DNA of 64,000 bases from JAJPHF01 sp035293805 (GCA_035293805.1 DATGMD010000018.1:196926-260925); one strand, 5' to 3'. Counted from the stretch's first letter, positions 50,190 through 58,956 are shown. Made by a program: numbers and translations. The notes: a model not told the origin generated them from the letters alone.

Positions 50190-50904
50190 GGTGGCGGACC
50201 GCCTGCCGCGGTGCCGCTCCATCGACGTGCGTCCACTCGGATCGCCAATGCTGCGCTCCGACAGGGATGGCGTCGTTGCTCGCCTCGGGGCGCTCGGCAG
50301 CACTCATCAGCGCCGCTGGCCGGGCGTCGGGAGCGCCTTGTCGCGGTGCGGGTGGCCGCTCCGCTTCCACGGCGTGGTCGTGGACGATCGCCTCGTCAGG
50401 CACGACGAGCAAGGCATTGCCGATCCGGATGTCGGCGTCCGCACGCACATAGTCGAGGGCTTGTGACCGGACGGTGCGCCTGAGCAGCGTGAACAGCCCG
50501 GGGGCGTTGGCAGCGTCGAAGGTGTAGCCGAGAAGCGTGCCGTCCGCCTCGTCGATGAGCATGTCGACAACCGTGCCGAGCATCCGGCCGCTGTCGGTGA
50601 CTACCTTGCGCCCGGTGAGGTCCGTCACCCGAGGGCGTGAGGCGAGCGCGGTCAGGAAGCTGTACTCGTCGCCGGTCGTCTGCGGGCCACGGACCATGAT
50701 GGCGTCAGGCCCAATACTACGGATGGCACTGGCCGGCAGGTAGGTCTCCTGCCGGTGACCGATCATGGCCCGCCCGGGGGAGATGACGAGCCCGGCGAGG
50801 TGGCGAGCTTCGGGATCGAGCAGGACGGCCGCGACCTCCCCGAGCTTCTCAGCCGCCGTCGCGTCGACGACTGGCCGCCCATACAACGCGCTTGCCCGGA
50901 TCAT
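50182..50904 (-). CDS. PRC-barrel domain protein
   Basis: The ATG at 50904 follows CGGAGGAG and gives 240 residues. Two PRC-barrel-like beta modules are visible, 'LYGRPVVDATAAEKLGEVAA' with 'LAGLVISPGRAMIGHRQETY', and 'LTGRKVVTDSGRMLGTVVDM' with 'GTLLGYTFDA'. A Pro/Ala/Arg-rich tail ends the protein. PRC barrels bind RNA, photosynthetic reaction centres or proteins; here no partner is known. The paralogue at 52916-53620 has the same two-module layout. With two helical proteins between them it forms a cluster of about 3.4 kb. Confidence 0.8.
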   Translation of the reverse strand: MIRASALYGRPVVDATAAEKLGEVAAVLLDPEARHLAGLVISPGRAMIGHRQETYLPASAIRSIGPDAIMVRGPQTTGDEYSFLTALASRPRVTDLTGRKVVTDSGRMLGTVVDMLIDEADGTLLGYTFDAANAPGLFTLLRRTVRSQALDYVRADADIRIGNALLVVPDEAIVHDHAVEAERPPAPRQGAPDARPAALMSAAERPEASNDAIPVGAQHWRSEWTHVDGAAPRQAVRHPS

Positions 50905-51367
50905 AGCTCCTCCGTGGACCCAGTCCCCACGCGGGGCACTATCGGCCTGCCCGCGGGCCTGCTGCCACCCGTGTCGTGGCGCCGGATAGGCCCTCTGCGG
51001 CTGGCCTGGCTTCCGAAACCACCCTCCTGCAAAGCGGTCCGAACCGATCGTGCTAGTTCGTCCGGCGCGAGCAGCAACTAGCATGCCACGGGCCACGGGC
51101 CCGGCCAGTGGCTGCGAGGTCGTCTAAACAGTCCGGATGCAGGGGGCCGCTAGCTGGACCGAATCGCACACGCCCGTACCGGCGCGCTGCGCCCGGTGCG
51201 CTACCCGGCACGGCCGCAGCTGTTGCTCAGCTACGGCCGCGCCGGGGTGGCACGCCGACTGCGATTTGCAGACATGGCTGGCACCGGTGTCCCAGTGGGG
51301 TACGGCGCCGTGGGGACGGGGTGCATGGCTTGGGATAGGGCGTGAGAGTTCGGCGAAGGAGTCGCAC
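50905..51367. other. divergent gene-free interval
   Basis: This 463-bp gap separates the PRC-barrel gene and the helical membrane-protein gene. No supported gene was found. GAAGGAG near 51356-51362 is the ribosome binding site of the plus-strand gene. Confidence 0.4.
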
Positions 51368-51931
51368 ATGGACCAGACGACGCTGATCATTGCCGTAATC
51401 GTTGCCGTCGTGGTGATCGTAGCGGTCGCCCTCTGGGCGTACAGCCAGAAGCGGCGGTCCGAGGACCTGCGCGAGCGCTTTGGGCCGGAGTACGGCCGCG
51501 CGGTGCGGGCGTCGGGCGACCCGCGACGGGCGGAGGCGGAGCTAGCCGCGCGCCAAGAGCGCGTGGAGCGACTGCATATTCGCCCCCTCTCCGCCCCGGA
51601 TCGCGAGCGCTTTGCGCAGGCCTGGCACGCGACGCAGGCGCGCTTTGTGGATGACCCGGCCGGTGCCATGGCGGACGCGGATCGCCTGGTCGACGAGGTG
51701 ATGCGAGCCCGCGGCTACCCGATGGGCGACTTCGAGCAGCGCGCCGCGGACGTCTCCGTGGACCACGCGGCGGTGGTCGAGCACTACCGGCTCGCCCACG
51801 GCATTGCCCAACGGGCGCAGCGCGGCGAGGCCAGCACCGAGGATCTCCGGAAGGCGATGGTGCACTATCGGGCGCTCTTCGAGGATCTCCTGGGGAGCGA
51901 GCAGACGGAGCGGATGGAGGTACAACGATGA
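51368..51931 (+). CDS. membrane-anchored helical protein of the PRC-barrel cluster
   Basis: The ATG at 51368 follows GAAGGAG and gives 187 residues. One N-terminal membrane helix ('LIIAVIVAVVVIVAVALWAY') precedes a basic segment and a helical domain with 'ERFAQAWHATQARFVDDPAG', 'ADRLVDEVMRARGYP' and 'STEDLRKAMVHYRALFEDLL'. The next gene encodes a soluble version of the same domain and overlaps by four bases (ATGA). The domain resembles a conserved but uncharacterised protein type seen in actinobacteria and related phyla. Function is unknown. Confidence 0.78.
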   Translation: MDQTTLIIAVIVAVVVIVAVALWAYSQKRRSEDLRERFGPEYGRAVRASGDPRRAEAELAARQERVERLHIRPLSAPDRERFAQAWHATQARFVDDPAGAMADADRLVDEVMRARGYPMGDFEQRAADVSVDHAAVVEHYRLAHGIAQRAQRGEASTEDLRKAMVHYRALFEDLLGSEQTERMEVQR

Positions 51932-52800
51932 CCGAACGGTCGGAGCAGCGGTTGAGCACGGCAGACATGGCGGCGGCGGCGGAGCGCCAGAGCGGCCAGC
52001 CGCCGCCGGCAAGTCCCACGGGAGCGAGCGCGCCGGCACCGGGCGGGACGGAAGCGGCCGCCCTGTTCTCGGCCGACGAGACGCAGCGCTTCCGTGATCG
52101 CTGGGATGACGTGCAGACGGGCTTTGTCGACGAGCCCCGCCACGCCGTGGAGCAAGCGGACGAGCTGGTCGCGGAGGTCATGAAGCGCCTGGCCGAGATC
52201 TTCGCCGGCGAGCGGAGCAAGCTGGAGAGCCAGTGGAGCCGGGGCGATAACGTCTCCACGGAGGACTTGCGCCAGGCGCTGCGGCGCTACCGGTCCTTCT
52301 TTGATCGGCTCCTGAGCTACGGCGGCCAGGCGGCCGAGGCGCCGGCCGGCGCTTCCGGAGCGGCACCGCCCGCCAACCGAGCGGCGGCGCAGGCACCATC
52401 CGCGGCGGCCCCCCATCCGGCGGCCGAGGTGAGCCAGGGCGGCGCGACGCGCAACACGGAGACGCCCCCACCCAGCCAACAAGGAACGCCCAGCCCGCCG
52501 ACCCCTGGCACTTCGGAGCCGCCCGCCACCGACCGGTGGGAAGAGGCCATGCCCCGGTACCGTGCAAGCTGGGAGCGGCAGTTCGGCAACCAGGGCGAGC
52601 GCTGGGAGGCCGTCGAGCCCTGTTACCGCTATGCCTGGGAGATGCAGCACCAGCCGCAGTACCGGGACCGGCCCTGGCCGGCCGCCGAGCCAGAGCTGCG
52701 ACAGGACTGGGAGCGGCGGCACCCCGACACGCCGTGGGACCGGGTCGCCGACAAGGTCCGGGCCGCGTGGGAGAGCATGGCTCCAACGCGGACGCGTTAG
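51928..52800 (+). CDS. soluble helical protein with a C-terminal Trp-rich repeat domain
   Basis: The 290-residue product overlaps the upstream gene by ATGA. Residues about 48-130 repeat the helical domain of that protein ('QRFRDRWDDVQTGFVDEPRH', 'STEDLRQALRRYRSFFDRLL'). A Pro/Ala/Thr linker follows, then a Trp-rich domain with three related units: 'YRASWERQFGNQGERWEAVE', 'YRYAWEMQHQPQYRDRPWPA' and 'LRQDWERRHPDTPWDRVADK'. This repeat type occurs in stress-associated proteins of several phyla. It is followed by a terminator-like hairpin and a PRC-barrel gene on the same strand. Confidence 0.77.
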   Translation: MTERSEQRLSTADMAAAAERQSGQPPPASPTGASAPAPGGTEAAALFSADETQRFRDRWDDVQTGFVDEPRHAVEQADELVAEVMKRLAEIFAGERSKLESQWSRGDNVSTEDLRQALRRYRSFFDRLLSYGGQAAEAPAGASGAAPPANRAAAQAPSAAAPHPAAEVSQGGATRNTETPPPSQQGTPSPPTPGTSEPPATDRWEEAMPRYRASWERQFGNQGERWEAVEPCYRYAWEMQHQPQYRDRPWPAAEPELRQDWERRHPDTPWDRVADKVRAAWESMAPTRTR

Positions 52801-52830
52801 CCGCCAAGGAGTAGTCCGTCAGCGGCCGCG

Positions 52831-52861
52831 CGGGGGAGGGCCCGGCCAGGGCCTTCCCCCG
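52831..52861 (+). terminator. hairpin after the helical-protein operon
   Basis: CGGGGGAGGGCCC at 52831-52843 pairs with GGGCCTTCCCCCG at 52849-52861 with one G-T pair and loop GGCCA, 30 nt after the stop. Confidence 0.55.
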
Positions 52862-52915
52862 TCTGGTCCCGACCGCCCGCGCGCCGGTTGCCGCGCGGGC
52901 TCACAGGAGAGCATC

Positions 52916-53620
52916 ATGATGCGAGCGAAAGACTTGCACGGTCGCGCCGTCATCGACCTCGAGAGCGCCCGCAAGCTGGGGTCCGTGGGCGAGCTCCTGC
53001 TCGACCCGCAGGGCCGGCAGATCGCCGGGCTCGTGGTTTCCGAGGGCGGCTCGTTGCTCGGCGGGCAGCACCACATGATCGTGCCCGCCGCGGCGCTGCA
53101 CGCCATCGGGGAAGATGCCATCACGGTCCGCGATACGGGGAGCCCCGCCCCCGCCAACGAAGACTTTGGGGGGCTACCCCGCCTCTCCAAACTGCTGGGG
53201 CGCCGGGTCGTTACCCAGGGGGGCAAGCTGCTCGGGTCTCTGGAAGATGTGCTTATCGAGGGCGCGAACGGTCGCATCAGCGGGTACCTGCTGGGCGCGT
53301 CGCACGAGCCGGGCGAGGCCATCGAGGGGTGGTTCGGGGGCGGCAAGTCCCAGCCGCGCTACGTCCGCGCCGACACCGATATCCGGGTGGGCGAGGACCT
53401 GATCGTGGTGCCAGACAATGCCGTGATCGAAGGGGAGCCGCCCGACAGCGACGCGCGGGCCGCGAGGGGCCGGGAGCCAGCACCCGGACAAGCGGCCGTG
53501 AGCCCGGACCGGCGCCCGGACACTGACGATCGAGCGGCCCAGGACTACGCCGAGGCGGACCGACTGCTGCGCAGCTCGGCACCCGAGGAGGCTGGCAGCC
53601 CGCGCACGCCGCAACGGTGA
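52916..53620 (+). CDS. PRC-barrel domain protein, second copy
   Basis: The ATG at 52916, after CAGGAGAG, gives 234 residues; an ATG follows immediately as codon 2. It has two PRC-barrel modules, 'DLHGRAVIDLESARKLGSVG' with 'QIAGLVVSEGGSLLGGQHHM', and 'LGRRVVTQGGKLLGSLEDVL' with 'GRISGYLLGASHEPGEAIEG'. The C-terminal third is polar and disordered. It shares layout with the protein at 50182-50904, including a 'YVRADADIRIG'/'YVRADTDIRVG' segment and an adjacent 'VVPDEAIVH'/'VVPDNAVIE' segment. An envelope or stress function is inferred from context only. Confidence 0.8.
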   Translation: MMRAKDLHGRAVIDLESARKLGSVGELLLDPQGRQIAGLVVSEGGSLLGGQHHMIVPAAALHAIGEDAITVRDTGSPAPANEDFGGLPRLSKLLGRRVVTQGGKLLGSLEDVLIEGANGRISGYLLGASHEPGEAIEGWFGGGKSQPRYVRADTDIRVGEDLIVVPDNAVIEGEPPDSDARAARGREPAPGQAAVSPDRRPDTDDRAAQDYAEADRLLRSSAPEEAGSPRTPQR

Positions 53621-53802
53621 GCGCGGGCTGCTGGCCCGAGCCCTGACCTGACCGCCTGGCGGCTTCCCGCGCGGGCAGCCGCCTGCACCAGCCGGTCGCT
53701 CCCGCTTGACCGTTAAAGGGCGCGGGCGGCCGGCCAGTACGATATGCTGGTGATGGCCGCGCGCGACGCGGAGAATTTAGCCTGGGACTCGGCGGTGGAG
53801 TA

Positions 53803-54759
53803 GTGGTTTCTCGCCCCAGGCGGCACTGGCACTACCGGGCGGCCCTGGCCGTGACCTGCGTTCTGCTGCTGTTTACCCTCGCCATGTTGCCCCTGACCGT
53901 CGCCAGCGTGTTCAACGACGTGCTGGGCCCGCCGTCCGGCGCCGAGTATCCCTTGTCGCCGGTCCCCCACAGCGAGGCGGCGGCGACCCACACGGACCTT
54001 CGCGTCGCGGCGATCAACCTGAACGAGGTGCAGCAAACGGTCACCTTGCGGGTGACCGGCTACCACATCTGCCCGACCGGCTGCGATTGGAACGACCGGG
54101 TACGGCTGTTCGCGGTTTCCGACGACTCCGACATGGAAGGCTTTCCGCCGTCGGTCACGATCACGCTGCCGCCGAGCCTCGATGCGCTGACGCAGAACGT
54201 GGAGCTGCCGGTCGAGGGGCTCCCCCTGCGCTACCCATTCGACGAGTACCAGCTCCGGTTGGGCGTGGCGCTCGACCGGGTGCAGTCCGATGGCACGATC
54301 CAGGCCGTTCCGCCCGCGGAGGCGGTCACGCATCTGTTCGTCACTATGCAGGAAGAGCTGGCGCAGCACACCATGGACGCCCCAATCGCCGTGGACCCAG
54401 GGACCGTGCAGCCATCCGGGACGCCGATCCACTATGCGTACGTGGCGCTGCTCAACTTCCACCGGCTGCTCTACGTGCGCGTGCTAGCGGTGCTGCTGGT
54501 GCTGCTGGTCACGGCCGCCGCGGCGTACGCCGTGTTTCTGCGGCCGCTGCAAGACCTGGTGATCAACGCGGGCGCGCTGATTATCGGCATTTGGGGCATC
54601 CGCTCGGTCCTGACGCCGTCAACGGTGACGTACGTGACGGCGGTGGACCTGTCGTTGTCGGTAGTGATCCTGTTCCTGCTCGGCGCGATCACGGTGCGCG
54701 CGGCCGTGTTCTTGTATCGGCGCAGCGACCTGCGGACGCTGCGCTCACGCCGCGACTAG
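53803..54759 (+). CDS. DUF4436-like membrane protein
   Basis: The 318-residue protein starts at the GTG at 53803 after GGTGGAG. One membrane helix near the N-terminus ('LAVTCVLLLFTLAMLPLTVA') is followed by a beta-rich extracytoplasmic domain ('DLRVAAINLNEVQQTVTLRV', 'LRYPFDEYQLRLGVALDRV'). Three C-terminal helices follow ('VLAVLLVLLVTAAAAYAVFL', 'VINAGALIIGIWGIRSVL', 'LSLSVVILFLLGAITVRAAV'). The pattern fits DUF4436-type proteins of unknown role. Two Cys in 'ICPTGCDW' may form a disulfide outside the cell. Confidence 0.7.
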   Translation: MVSRPRRHWHYRAALAVTCVLLLFTLAMLPLTVASVFNDVLGPPSGAEYPLSPVPHSEAAATHTDLRVAAINLNEVQQTVTLRVTGYHICPTGCDWNDRVRLFAVSDDSDMEGFPPSVTITLPPSLDALTQNVELPVEGLPLRYPFDEYQLRLGVALDRVQSDGTIQAVPPAEAVTHLFVTMQEELAQHTMDAPIAVDPGTVQPSGTPIHYAYVALLNFHRLLYVRVLAVLLVLLVTAAAAYAVFLRPLQDLVINAGALIIGIWGIRSVLTPSTVTYVTAVDLSLSVVILFLLGAITVRAAVFLYRRSDLRTLRSRRD

Positions 54760-54812
54760 CGCCTGGCCCGGGCGGGGCCGGGTGATGAGCGGGGCGCGGG
54801 AGGAGGAGCGAG

Positions 54813-55217
54813 ATGGTGGCCGGAACGCTGGACCACGTGGGCGTCGTCGTGCGGGACTTCGACGCGACCGCGGCGCGGTACGCCCGGCTAGGCCTGCGGG
54901 TGGCGTCGAAGCTGGTGCTGGAAGAGCGGGGGGTGATCCGCGGCTACTTGTCAGACGGGCGCAACGTGGTCGAGCTGCACCAGCCGTTGCGCGCCGAGAC
55001 CCAGCTCGCCCGCTTCCTGGGCGACCGCGACGAGGCGCAGCATCACCTCTGCTTCGCGGTGGACAACCTGGAGGCGGCGATCGCCGCGCTGACCGCGGAG
55101 GGCTACACGTTGGCGCCCGGCAGCCCCTGGCGCGGCTCGCGCGGCCGCAACGCGTACCTCGATTCCCGTGACGGACGGGGACTGGTGCTGGAGCTGGTCG
55201 AGAAGTACCAAGTCTAA
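54813..55217 (+). CDS. VOC family protein, methylmalonyl-CoA epimerase-like
   Basis: The 134-residue protein is a single VOC domain: 'LDHVGVVVRDFDATAARYAR', 'NVVELHQPLR', 'HHLCFAVDNLEAAIAALTAE' and 'DSRDGRGLVLELVEKY'. The His, Glu, His and Glu metal ligands of epimerase-type VOC enzymes are placed correctly. GAGGAGGAGC precedes the ATG. True methylmalonyl-CoA epimerase would isomerise (S)- to (R)-methylmalonyl-CoA in propionate use, but other VOC functions cannot be excluded. A hairpin follows its stop codon. Confidence 0.82.
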   Translation: MVAGTLDHVGVVVRDFDATAARYARLGLRVASKLVLEERGVIRGYLSDGRNVVELHQPLRAETQLARFLGDRDEAQHHLCFAVDNLEAAIAALTAEGYTLAPGSPWRGSRGRNAYLDSRDGRGLVLELVEKYQV

Positions 55218-55247
55218 TCGGACGTGCCATCTGGCAGGGCAAACAAC

Positions 55248-55273
55248 AAGGGACTGCCAGTTGGCAGTCCCTT
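55248..55273. terminator. hairpin between the VOC and cupin genes
   Basis: AAGGGACTGCCA at 55248-55259 pairs with TGGCAGTCCCTT at 55262-55273. It lies between two convergent genes and can serve both. Confidence 0.65.
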
Positions 55274-55295
55274 TCGGGCTAGCCCGTGCTGCGCG

Positions 55296-55703
55296 CTAGA
55301 CGAGGATCTGGGTGCCCTTGGGGGGCGGGCCGTTCTTGGGGAATAGCTCCTGGCGCGTCTCGTAGCCGATTGTCTGCGTGCCCTCGGAGCTGCCAGAGCG
55401 GTTGCCCATGAGGATCATGGGGCCGGTGCCGGTGTTCTCGAGCTGGTAGAACGAGCCGCCGGTGATGAGCGCGACCATGCCGGGCCGCAGGACCGACTTG
55501 GTGCCGTCCGGGAAGCTCATCGTGCACTCGCCCTCGATGCAGTAGAAGGTCTGGTCCTGGTTGTGGCAGTGCATCTCGTCTTTCTGACCGGGCGCCAGGT
55601 AGGGATGGAACCAGGCGTGCAAGCGCGGCCCGTTGATAAGTACGGTGCGCTTCGGGTGCTCCTGGCGGGCCATCTCTTTGAGGTCCACAACCTTGATCGG
55701 CAT
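55296..55703 (-). CDS. cupin-domain protein
   Basis: The 135-residue single-domain cupin has the metal motif 1 pattern 'HCHNQDQTFYCIEGECTMSF' and a motif 2 region 'GSFYQLENTGTGPMILMG', in which the usual second His is replaced by Tyr or Gln. Such proteins act as dioxygenases, isomerases or ligand sensors. 'HAWFHPYLAPGQKDE' precedes motif 1. GGGAGGAAG lies before the ATG. No pathway is evident from the neighbours. Confidence 0.82.
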   Translation of the reverse strand: MPIKVVDLKEMARQEHPKRTVLINGPRLHAWFHPYLAPGQKDEMHCHNQDQTFYCIEGECTMSFPDGTKSVLRPGMVALITGGSFYQLENTGTGPMILMGNRSGSSEGTQTIGYETRQELFPKNGPPPKGTQILV

Positions 55704-55850
55704 CGCTTCCTCCCGTCACACGCTGGCGCGTGGCGCAACATGCCTCTAGCCCCGAGAATACCACGGCCGCCCCGCCCGCGCACGCGGCGGCCCGGCGGCG
55801 TGGGGAGCGGTTGCGCCGGCCGCTGCCGGCGGGCGGCGGACGCTACACGG

Positions 55851-56204
55851 TCAGCCGGCCGCCGGGTCCACGACGACGCCGCGGCCGCCACAAGTGCGGC
55901 AGATGCCCTTCGAGCCGGGGCAGGCGCGGCACTTCAGCGTCTTCATCGTCTGGACCGGCTCGCGGGCCAGGACGCCCGAGGAGTCGGCGCCGGTCACGGC
56001 CACCAGGCGGTCGACGGTGCCGGCGCCGCCGCACACGCGGCAGTTCCCGCTGCCCTCGCAGGCGGGGCACTTCACGAGCGGCGCGTCGGCGGCTGCCCCC
56101 GTGGCGCCACCCGCGCCCGGCGGGCCTGCGGGCGCGGGCCCCGACCGCACGACGTGCGCTACCCACTCCACCGGTCGCTGCACCCATCGCCCTAGCACGC
56201 TCAT
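55851..56204 (-). CDS. small DnaJ-type zinc-finger protein
   Basis: The 117-residue protein has an N-terminal amphipathic stretch and two Cys-rich units typical of the DnaJ central zinc region: 'CPACEGSGNCRVCGGAG' and 'CRACPGSKGICRTCGGRG'. There is no J-domain and no signal peptide, so it is not DnaJ itself. Stand-alone DnaJ zinc fingers occur in chaperone-like and thiol-disulfide-linked proteins. GAGGGACG precedes the ATG. Function is unknown. Confidence 0.72.
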   Translation of the reverse strand: MSVLGRWVQRPVEWVAHVVRSGPAPAGPPGAGGATGAAADAPLVKCPACEGSGNCRVCGGAGTVDRLVAVTGADSSGVLAREPVQTMKTLKCRACPGSKGICRTCGGRGVVVDPAAG

Positions 56205-56369
56205 CGTCGTCCCTCGCAGTCACCTACTCCGCGCGCCTCTGGCGTAAGCATATACCTTTGCGCACGTGCATACAGCGGATTGTGCCCCGGCGGAGCAGCT
56301 AGCGGGAGGCGCGGGCGTGATCAATCCCCCCTACCGGGCGCCCGGGGTAGGCGTGATGGGCCAGGCACG

Positions 56370-57518
56370 CTAGTTATGGGGGGCCGGGTAGGCCGCCAGG
56401 ACGGCGTCGACGAAGCCGCTCGCCTCGACGGCTTGCAGCGGGCGCTCGTCCACGATCTGCGCCGCCTCGCGCACCGGCACGTTTGGGCTGACGGTGAGCG
56501 TCTCGTCGATGACCGACTGCACGGCGTCGAGCGGGATGCGCGGTGGGATGGCGAGCATCTCGGCCGCGTACGCCTGGTAGGCGCCCTCCAGGGCCTCGCG
56601 GTCGTCGAGCTGGAGGTACTTGCGCATCAGGTTGATGGTGAACTCCTTGTTGGCGCGGGCGTAGGCGCTCGCCTCGACGATCGCCGCGAGGAACCGCTCG
56701 ACCAGGCGCGGCCGCTGTTCCAGCGTCTTGCGGCCGGTGTACAGGGAGATATAGACGCCCGAGAAGTTGAGGTCGTTCAGGTTGAAGATCTCGCGGAAGC
56801 CCTCGTTCTTGGCTGCGAGGTTGACCGGCGGGTTCACCGTGGTGCCATCCACCACGCCGGTCTTGAGGGCATTGTAGCGGTCGGTCTGGCCGCCGATCGG
56901 GACGAGGGTAACGTCCTCGTTCGGGCGCAGGCCGTGGCGCTCCAGCATCACCTCGTTCAGCCGGTTGTCCCACTCGCCCGGGCGGCTGATGGCCAGGCGC
57001 CGGCCGCGGAGGTCTTCGACGCGGGTGATGTCGGGCGTGACGATCAGGCGGTACGGGTTGCCCAGGTAGAGGTTGGCGATGACGGCGCCGTCGTTGCTGG
57101 CCATCAGCGCGGCGATGAGCCCACCGGCGCTCTCGAGGAAGTCGACCTCGCCGTTCGTCATGGCCGCGACGCAGGGGCTGCCGCCCTGCATGAAGACTAG
57201 CTCGGCGTCGATGCGGTGGCGCTGGAAGATGCCGGCATCCTTGGCGGCCCACAGCGGGAACATGGCGCCGGCTACGGCGCACCAGGCGGCCTTGATCTTC
57301 ACCTCCGGGTCGTCGGGCGCCGGGTAGGCATCGCGGCCCTTCAGCGCGGTCGGCGCGCTCGCGCTCCCGCCGGCCCCGGGCGCGCTGTCGGCCGGTGCGC
57401 TCGCCGCGCCGGCCGAGGCGGCGGGGGCGGCCGCGGGCGGGCCGCCGCACGCCGCTACGACGATGACCGCCAGCAGCAGGCTCGTGCCTGCCGCGCCCGA
57501 GCGCGCGCGTCGCCGCAT
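56370..57518 (-). CDS. NMT1/THI5-like substrate-binding lipoprotein
   Basis: The ATG at 57518 follows GAGGAGG and gives 382 residues. The lipobox is 'LLLAVIVVAAC'. The binding domain contains 'AKDAGIFQRHRIDAELVFMQ', 'VEDLRGRRLAISRPGEWDNR' and 'VPIGGQTDRYNALKTGVVDG'. It is the sixth binding protein in the window and again has no adjacent ABC permease or ATPase. The downstream gene on the same strand is the small zinc-finger protein, unrelated in function. Confidence 0.85.
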   Translation of the reverse strand: MRRRARSGAAGTSLLLAVIVVAACGGPPAAAPAASAGAASAPADSAPGAGGSASAPTALKGRDAYPAPDDPEVKIKAAWCAVAGAMFPLWAAKDAGIFQRHRIDAELVFMQGGSPCVAAMTNGEVDFLESAGGLIAALMASNDGAVIANLYLGNPYRLIVTPDITRVEDLRGRRLAISRPGEWDNRLNEVMLERHGLRPNEDVTLVPIGGQTDRYNALKTGVVDGTTVNPPVNLAAKNEGFREIFNLNDLNFSGVYISLYTGRKTLEQRPRLVERFLAAIVEASAYARANKEFTINLMRKYLQLDDREALEGAYQAYAAEMLAIPPRIPLDAVQSVIDETLTVSPNVPVREAAQIVDERPLQAVEASGFVDAVLAAYPAPHN

Positions 57519-57759
57519 GGTATCCTCCTCGTCGTCCCTCGCCGAGGACGGGCGAATCGCTCCACGCGCCCGCCCCGTGGGCCGCCGGTGCCGCGATGGT
57601 AGTCCCACGCCCAGGCGCCTGTCAATGCCGCCTGCCAGCTTACAGCCATACTACAGGTCGGCCGGCGCGGCGCCCCCGAGCCGGCGCGTCCGGTACCCTA
57701 TTAGAAGATAGGAAGGGGGCGGGGGGCCGACCGCCCGGCGACCGAGAAAGGAGCGTCCC

Positions 57760-58956
57760 CTGGTACAGACGGCTATCCGCGGCCGCGTTGGCGCTGCCGC
57801 CCCTCCCCTCACTGCCCCGCGCGCGTCGCTGGCGGCGCTTGCGGTCGACGCGCTGTACCGCCGCGTGGTGTTCCCGGCGCTCGGCGCGTGGGACGCCGAG
57901 CGGGTCCACGAGCTGACGCTGGCGCTGCTCGCCCGGCTCAGCGCGTCGCCGACAGCCTGTCGGCTGCTGGCGCGGCTGTTCGCCTACGACCACCCGGCCC
58001 TGGCCGTCGAGCGGCTGGGCCTGCGCTTCGGGAGCCCGCTCGGCCTGGCCGCGGGCTGCGACAAGAATGGGGTGGCGGTGCCCGCCTTCGCCGCGCTCGG
58101 CTTCCGCCACGTCGAGGTGGGCACGGTCACGCCGGTCGCCCAGCCGGGCAACCCGCGGCCGCGCGTCTGGCGCCTGCGGGCCGATGCCGCGCTGGCGAAC
58201 GCGATGGGCTTCCCGAGCGAGGGGGCGGCGCGCGTGGCCGCGCATCTGTCCCGCTGGCAGCGCCACCGCGCCGGCGATGCAGTGCCGAGGATCCCCATCG
58301 GCGCGAACCTGGGCAAGAACAAGGACACGCCGCTCGACCGCGCCTGGGACGACTACGTGCGCGCCCTCGCGACGCTGTACCCGCACGCCGATTATTTCGT
58401 CGCCAACATCAGCTCGCCGAACACCGCGGGCCTGCGCGACCTGCACGCCGAGGAGCTGCTGATCGACCTGGGTCGGGCGCTGGGGGCGCGCGCCCTCACG
58501 CTGGCGCCGCCCGGCGCGGCGCCCAAGCCGCTCCTCCTGAAGCTCTCGCCCGACCTGACGTCCGGCCAGCTCGACGGTACGTTGGCGGCAGCGCGGGCGG
58601 GCGGCTGGCAAGGGCTGGTGCTCGGCAACACAACCGTGGGTCGCGTGGGCCTGCGCGACCCGAACCAGGCCCGGCCCGGCGGCGTGAGCGGCCGGCCGAT
58701 CCTGCCGCGCACCCTCCAGCTGGTGCGGGTCCTGCGGCGGGAGGTGCCGCGCGACTGGACGCTGGTGGCGGTGGGCGGCGTGATGGACGCCGAGGACGCC
58801 TGGCGGCTGCTGCGGGCGGGCGCCGATCTGGTGCAGGCGTACACCGGGTTCGTCTACGGCGGCCCGGCGTTCGCGGGCCTGGTGCATCGCGGGCTCGTCG
58901 CGCGCCTGGCCGCCCACGGCTGCGGCAGCGTCGACGAGGTGATCGGTGCCGACTGA
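57760..58956 (+). CDS. pyrD: dihydroorotate dehydrogenase, class 2 (quinone)
   Basis: The FMN barrel is complete: 'PLGLAAGCDKNGVAVPAFAA', 'GFRHVEVGTVTPVAQPGNP', 'IPIGANLGKNKDTPLDRA', 'YFVANISSPNTAGLRDL' (catalytic Ser), 'LVLGNTTVGRVG' and 'GADLVQAYTGFVYGGP'. The enzyme oxidises dihydroorotate to orotate and feeds electrons to quinone. A GTG at 57865 would cut the N-terminal membrane helix ('ALYRRVVFPALGAW'), which is required in class 2. AAAGGAG lies seven bases before a CTG at 57760, which is therefore the preferred start. Residues 1-33 are otherwise atypical. GTG remains the alternative. Confidence 0.88.
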   Translation: MVQTAIRGRVGAAAPPLTAPRASLAALAVDALYRRVVFPALGAWDAERVHELTLALLARLSASPTACRLLARLFAYDHPALAVERLGLRFGSPLGLAAGCDKNGVAVPAFAALGFRHVEVGTVTPVAQPGNPRPRVWRLRADAALANAMGFPSEGAARVAAHLSRWQRHRAGDAVPRIPIGANLGKNKDTPLDRAWDDYVRALATLYPHADYFVANISSPNTAGLRDLHAEELLIDLGRALGARALTLAPPGAAPKPLLLKLSPDLTSGQLDGTLAAARAGGWQGLVLGNTTVGRVGLRDPNQARPGGVSGRPILPRTLQLVRVLRREVPRDWTLVAVGGVMDAEDAWRLLRAGADLVQAYTGFVYGGPAFAGLVHRGLVARLAAHGCGSVDEVIGAD

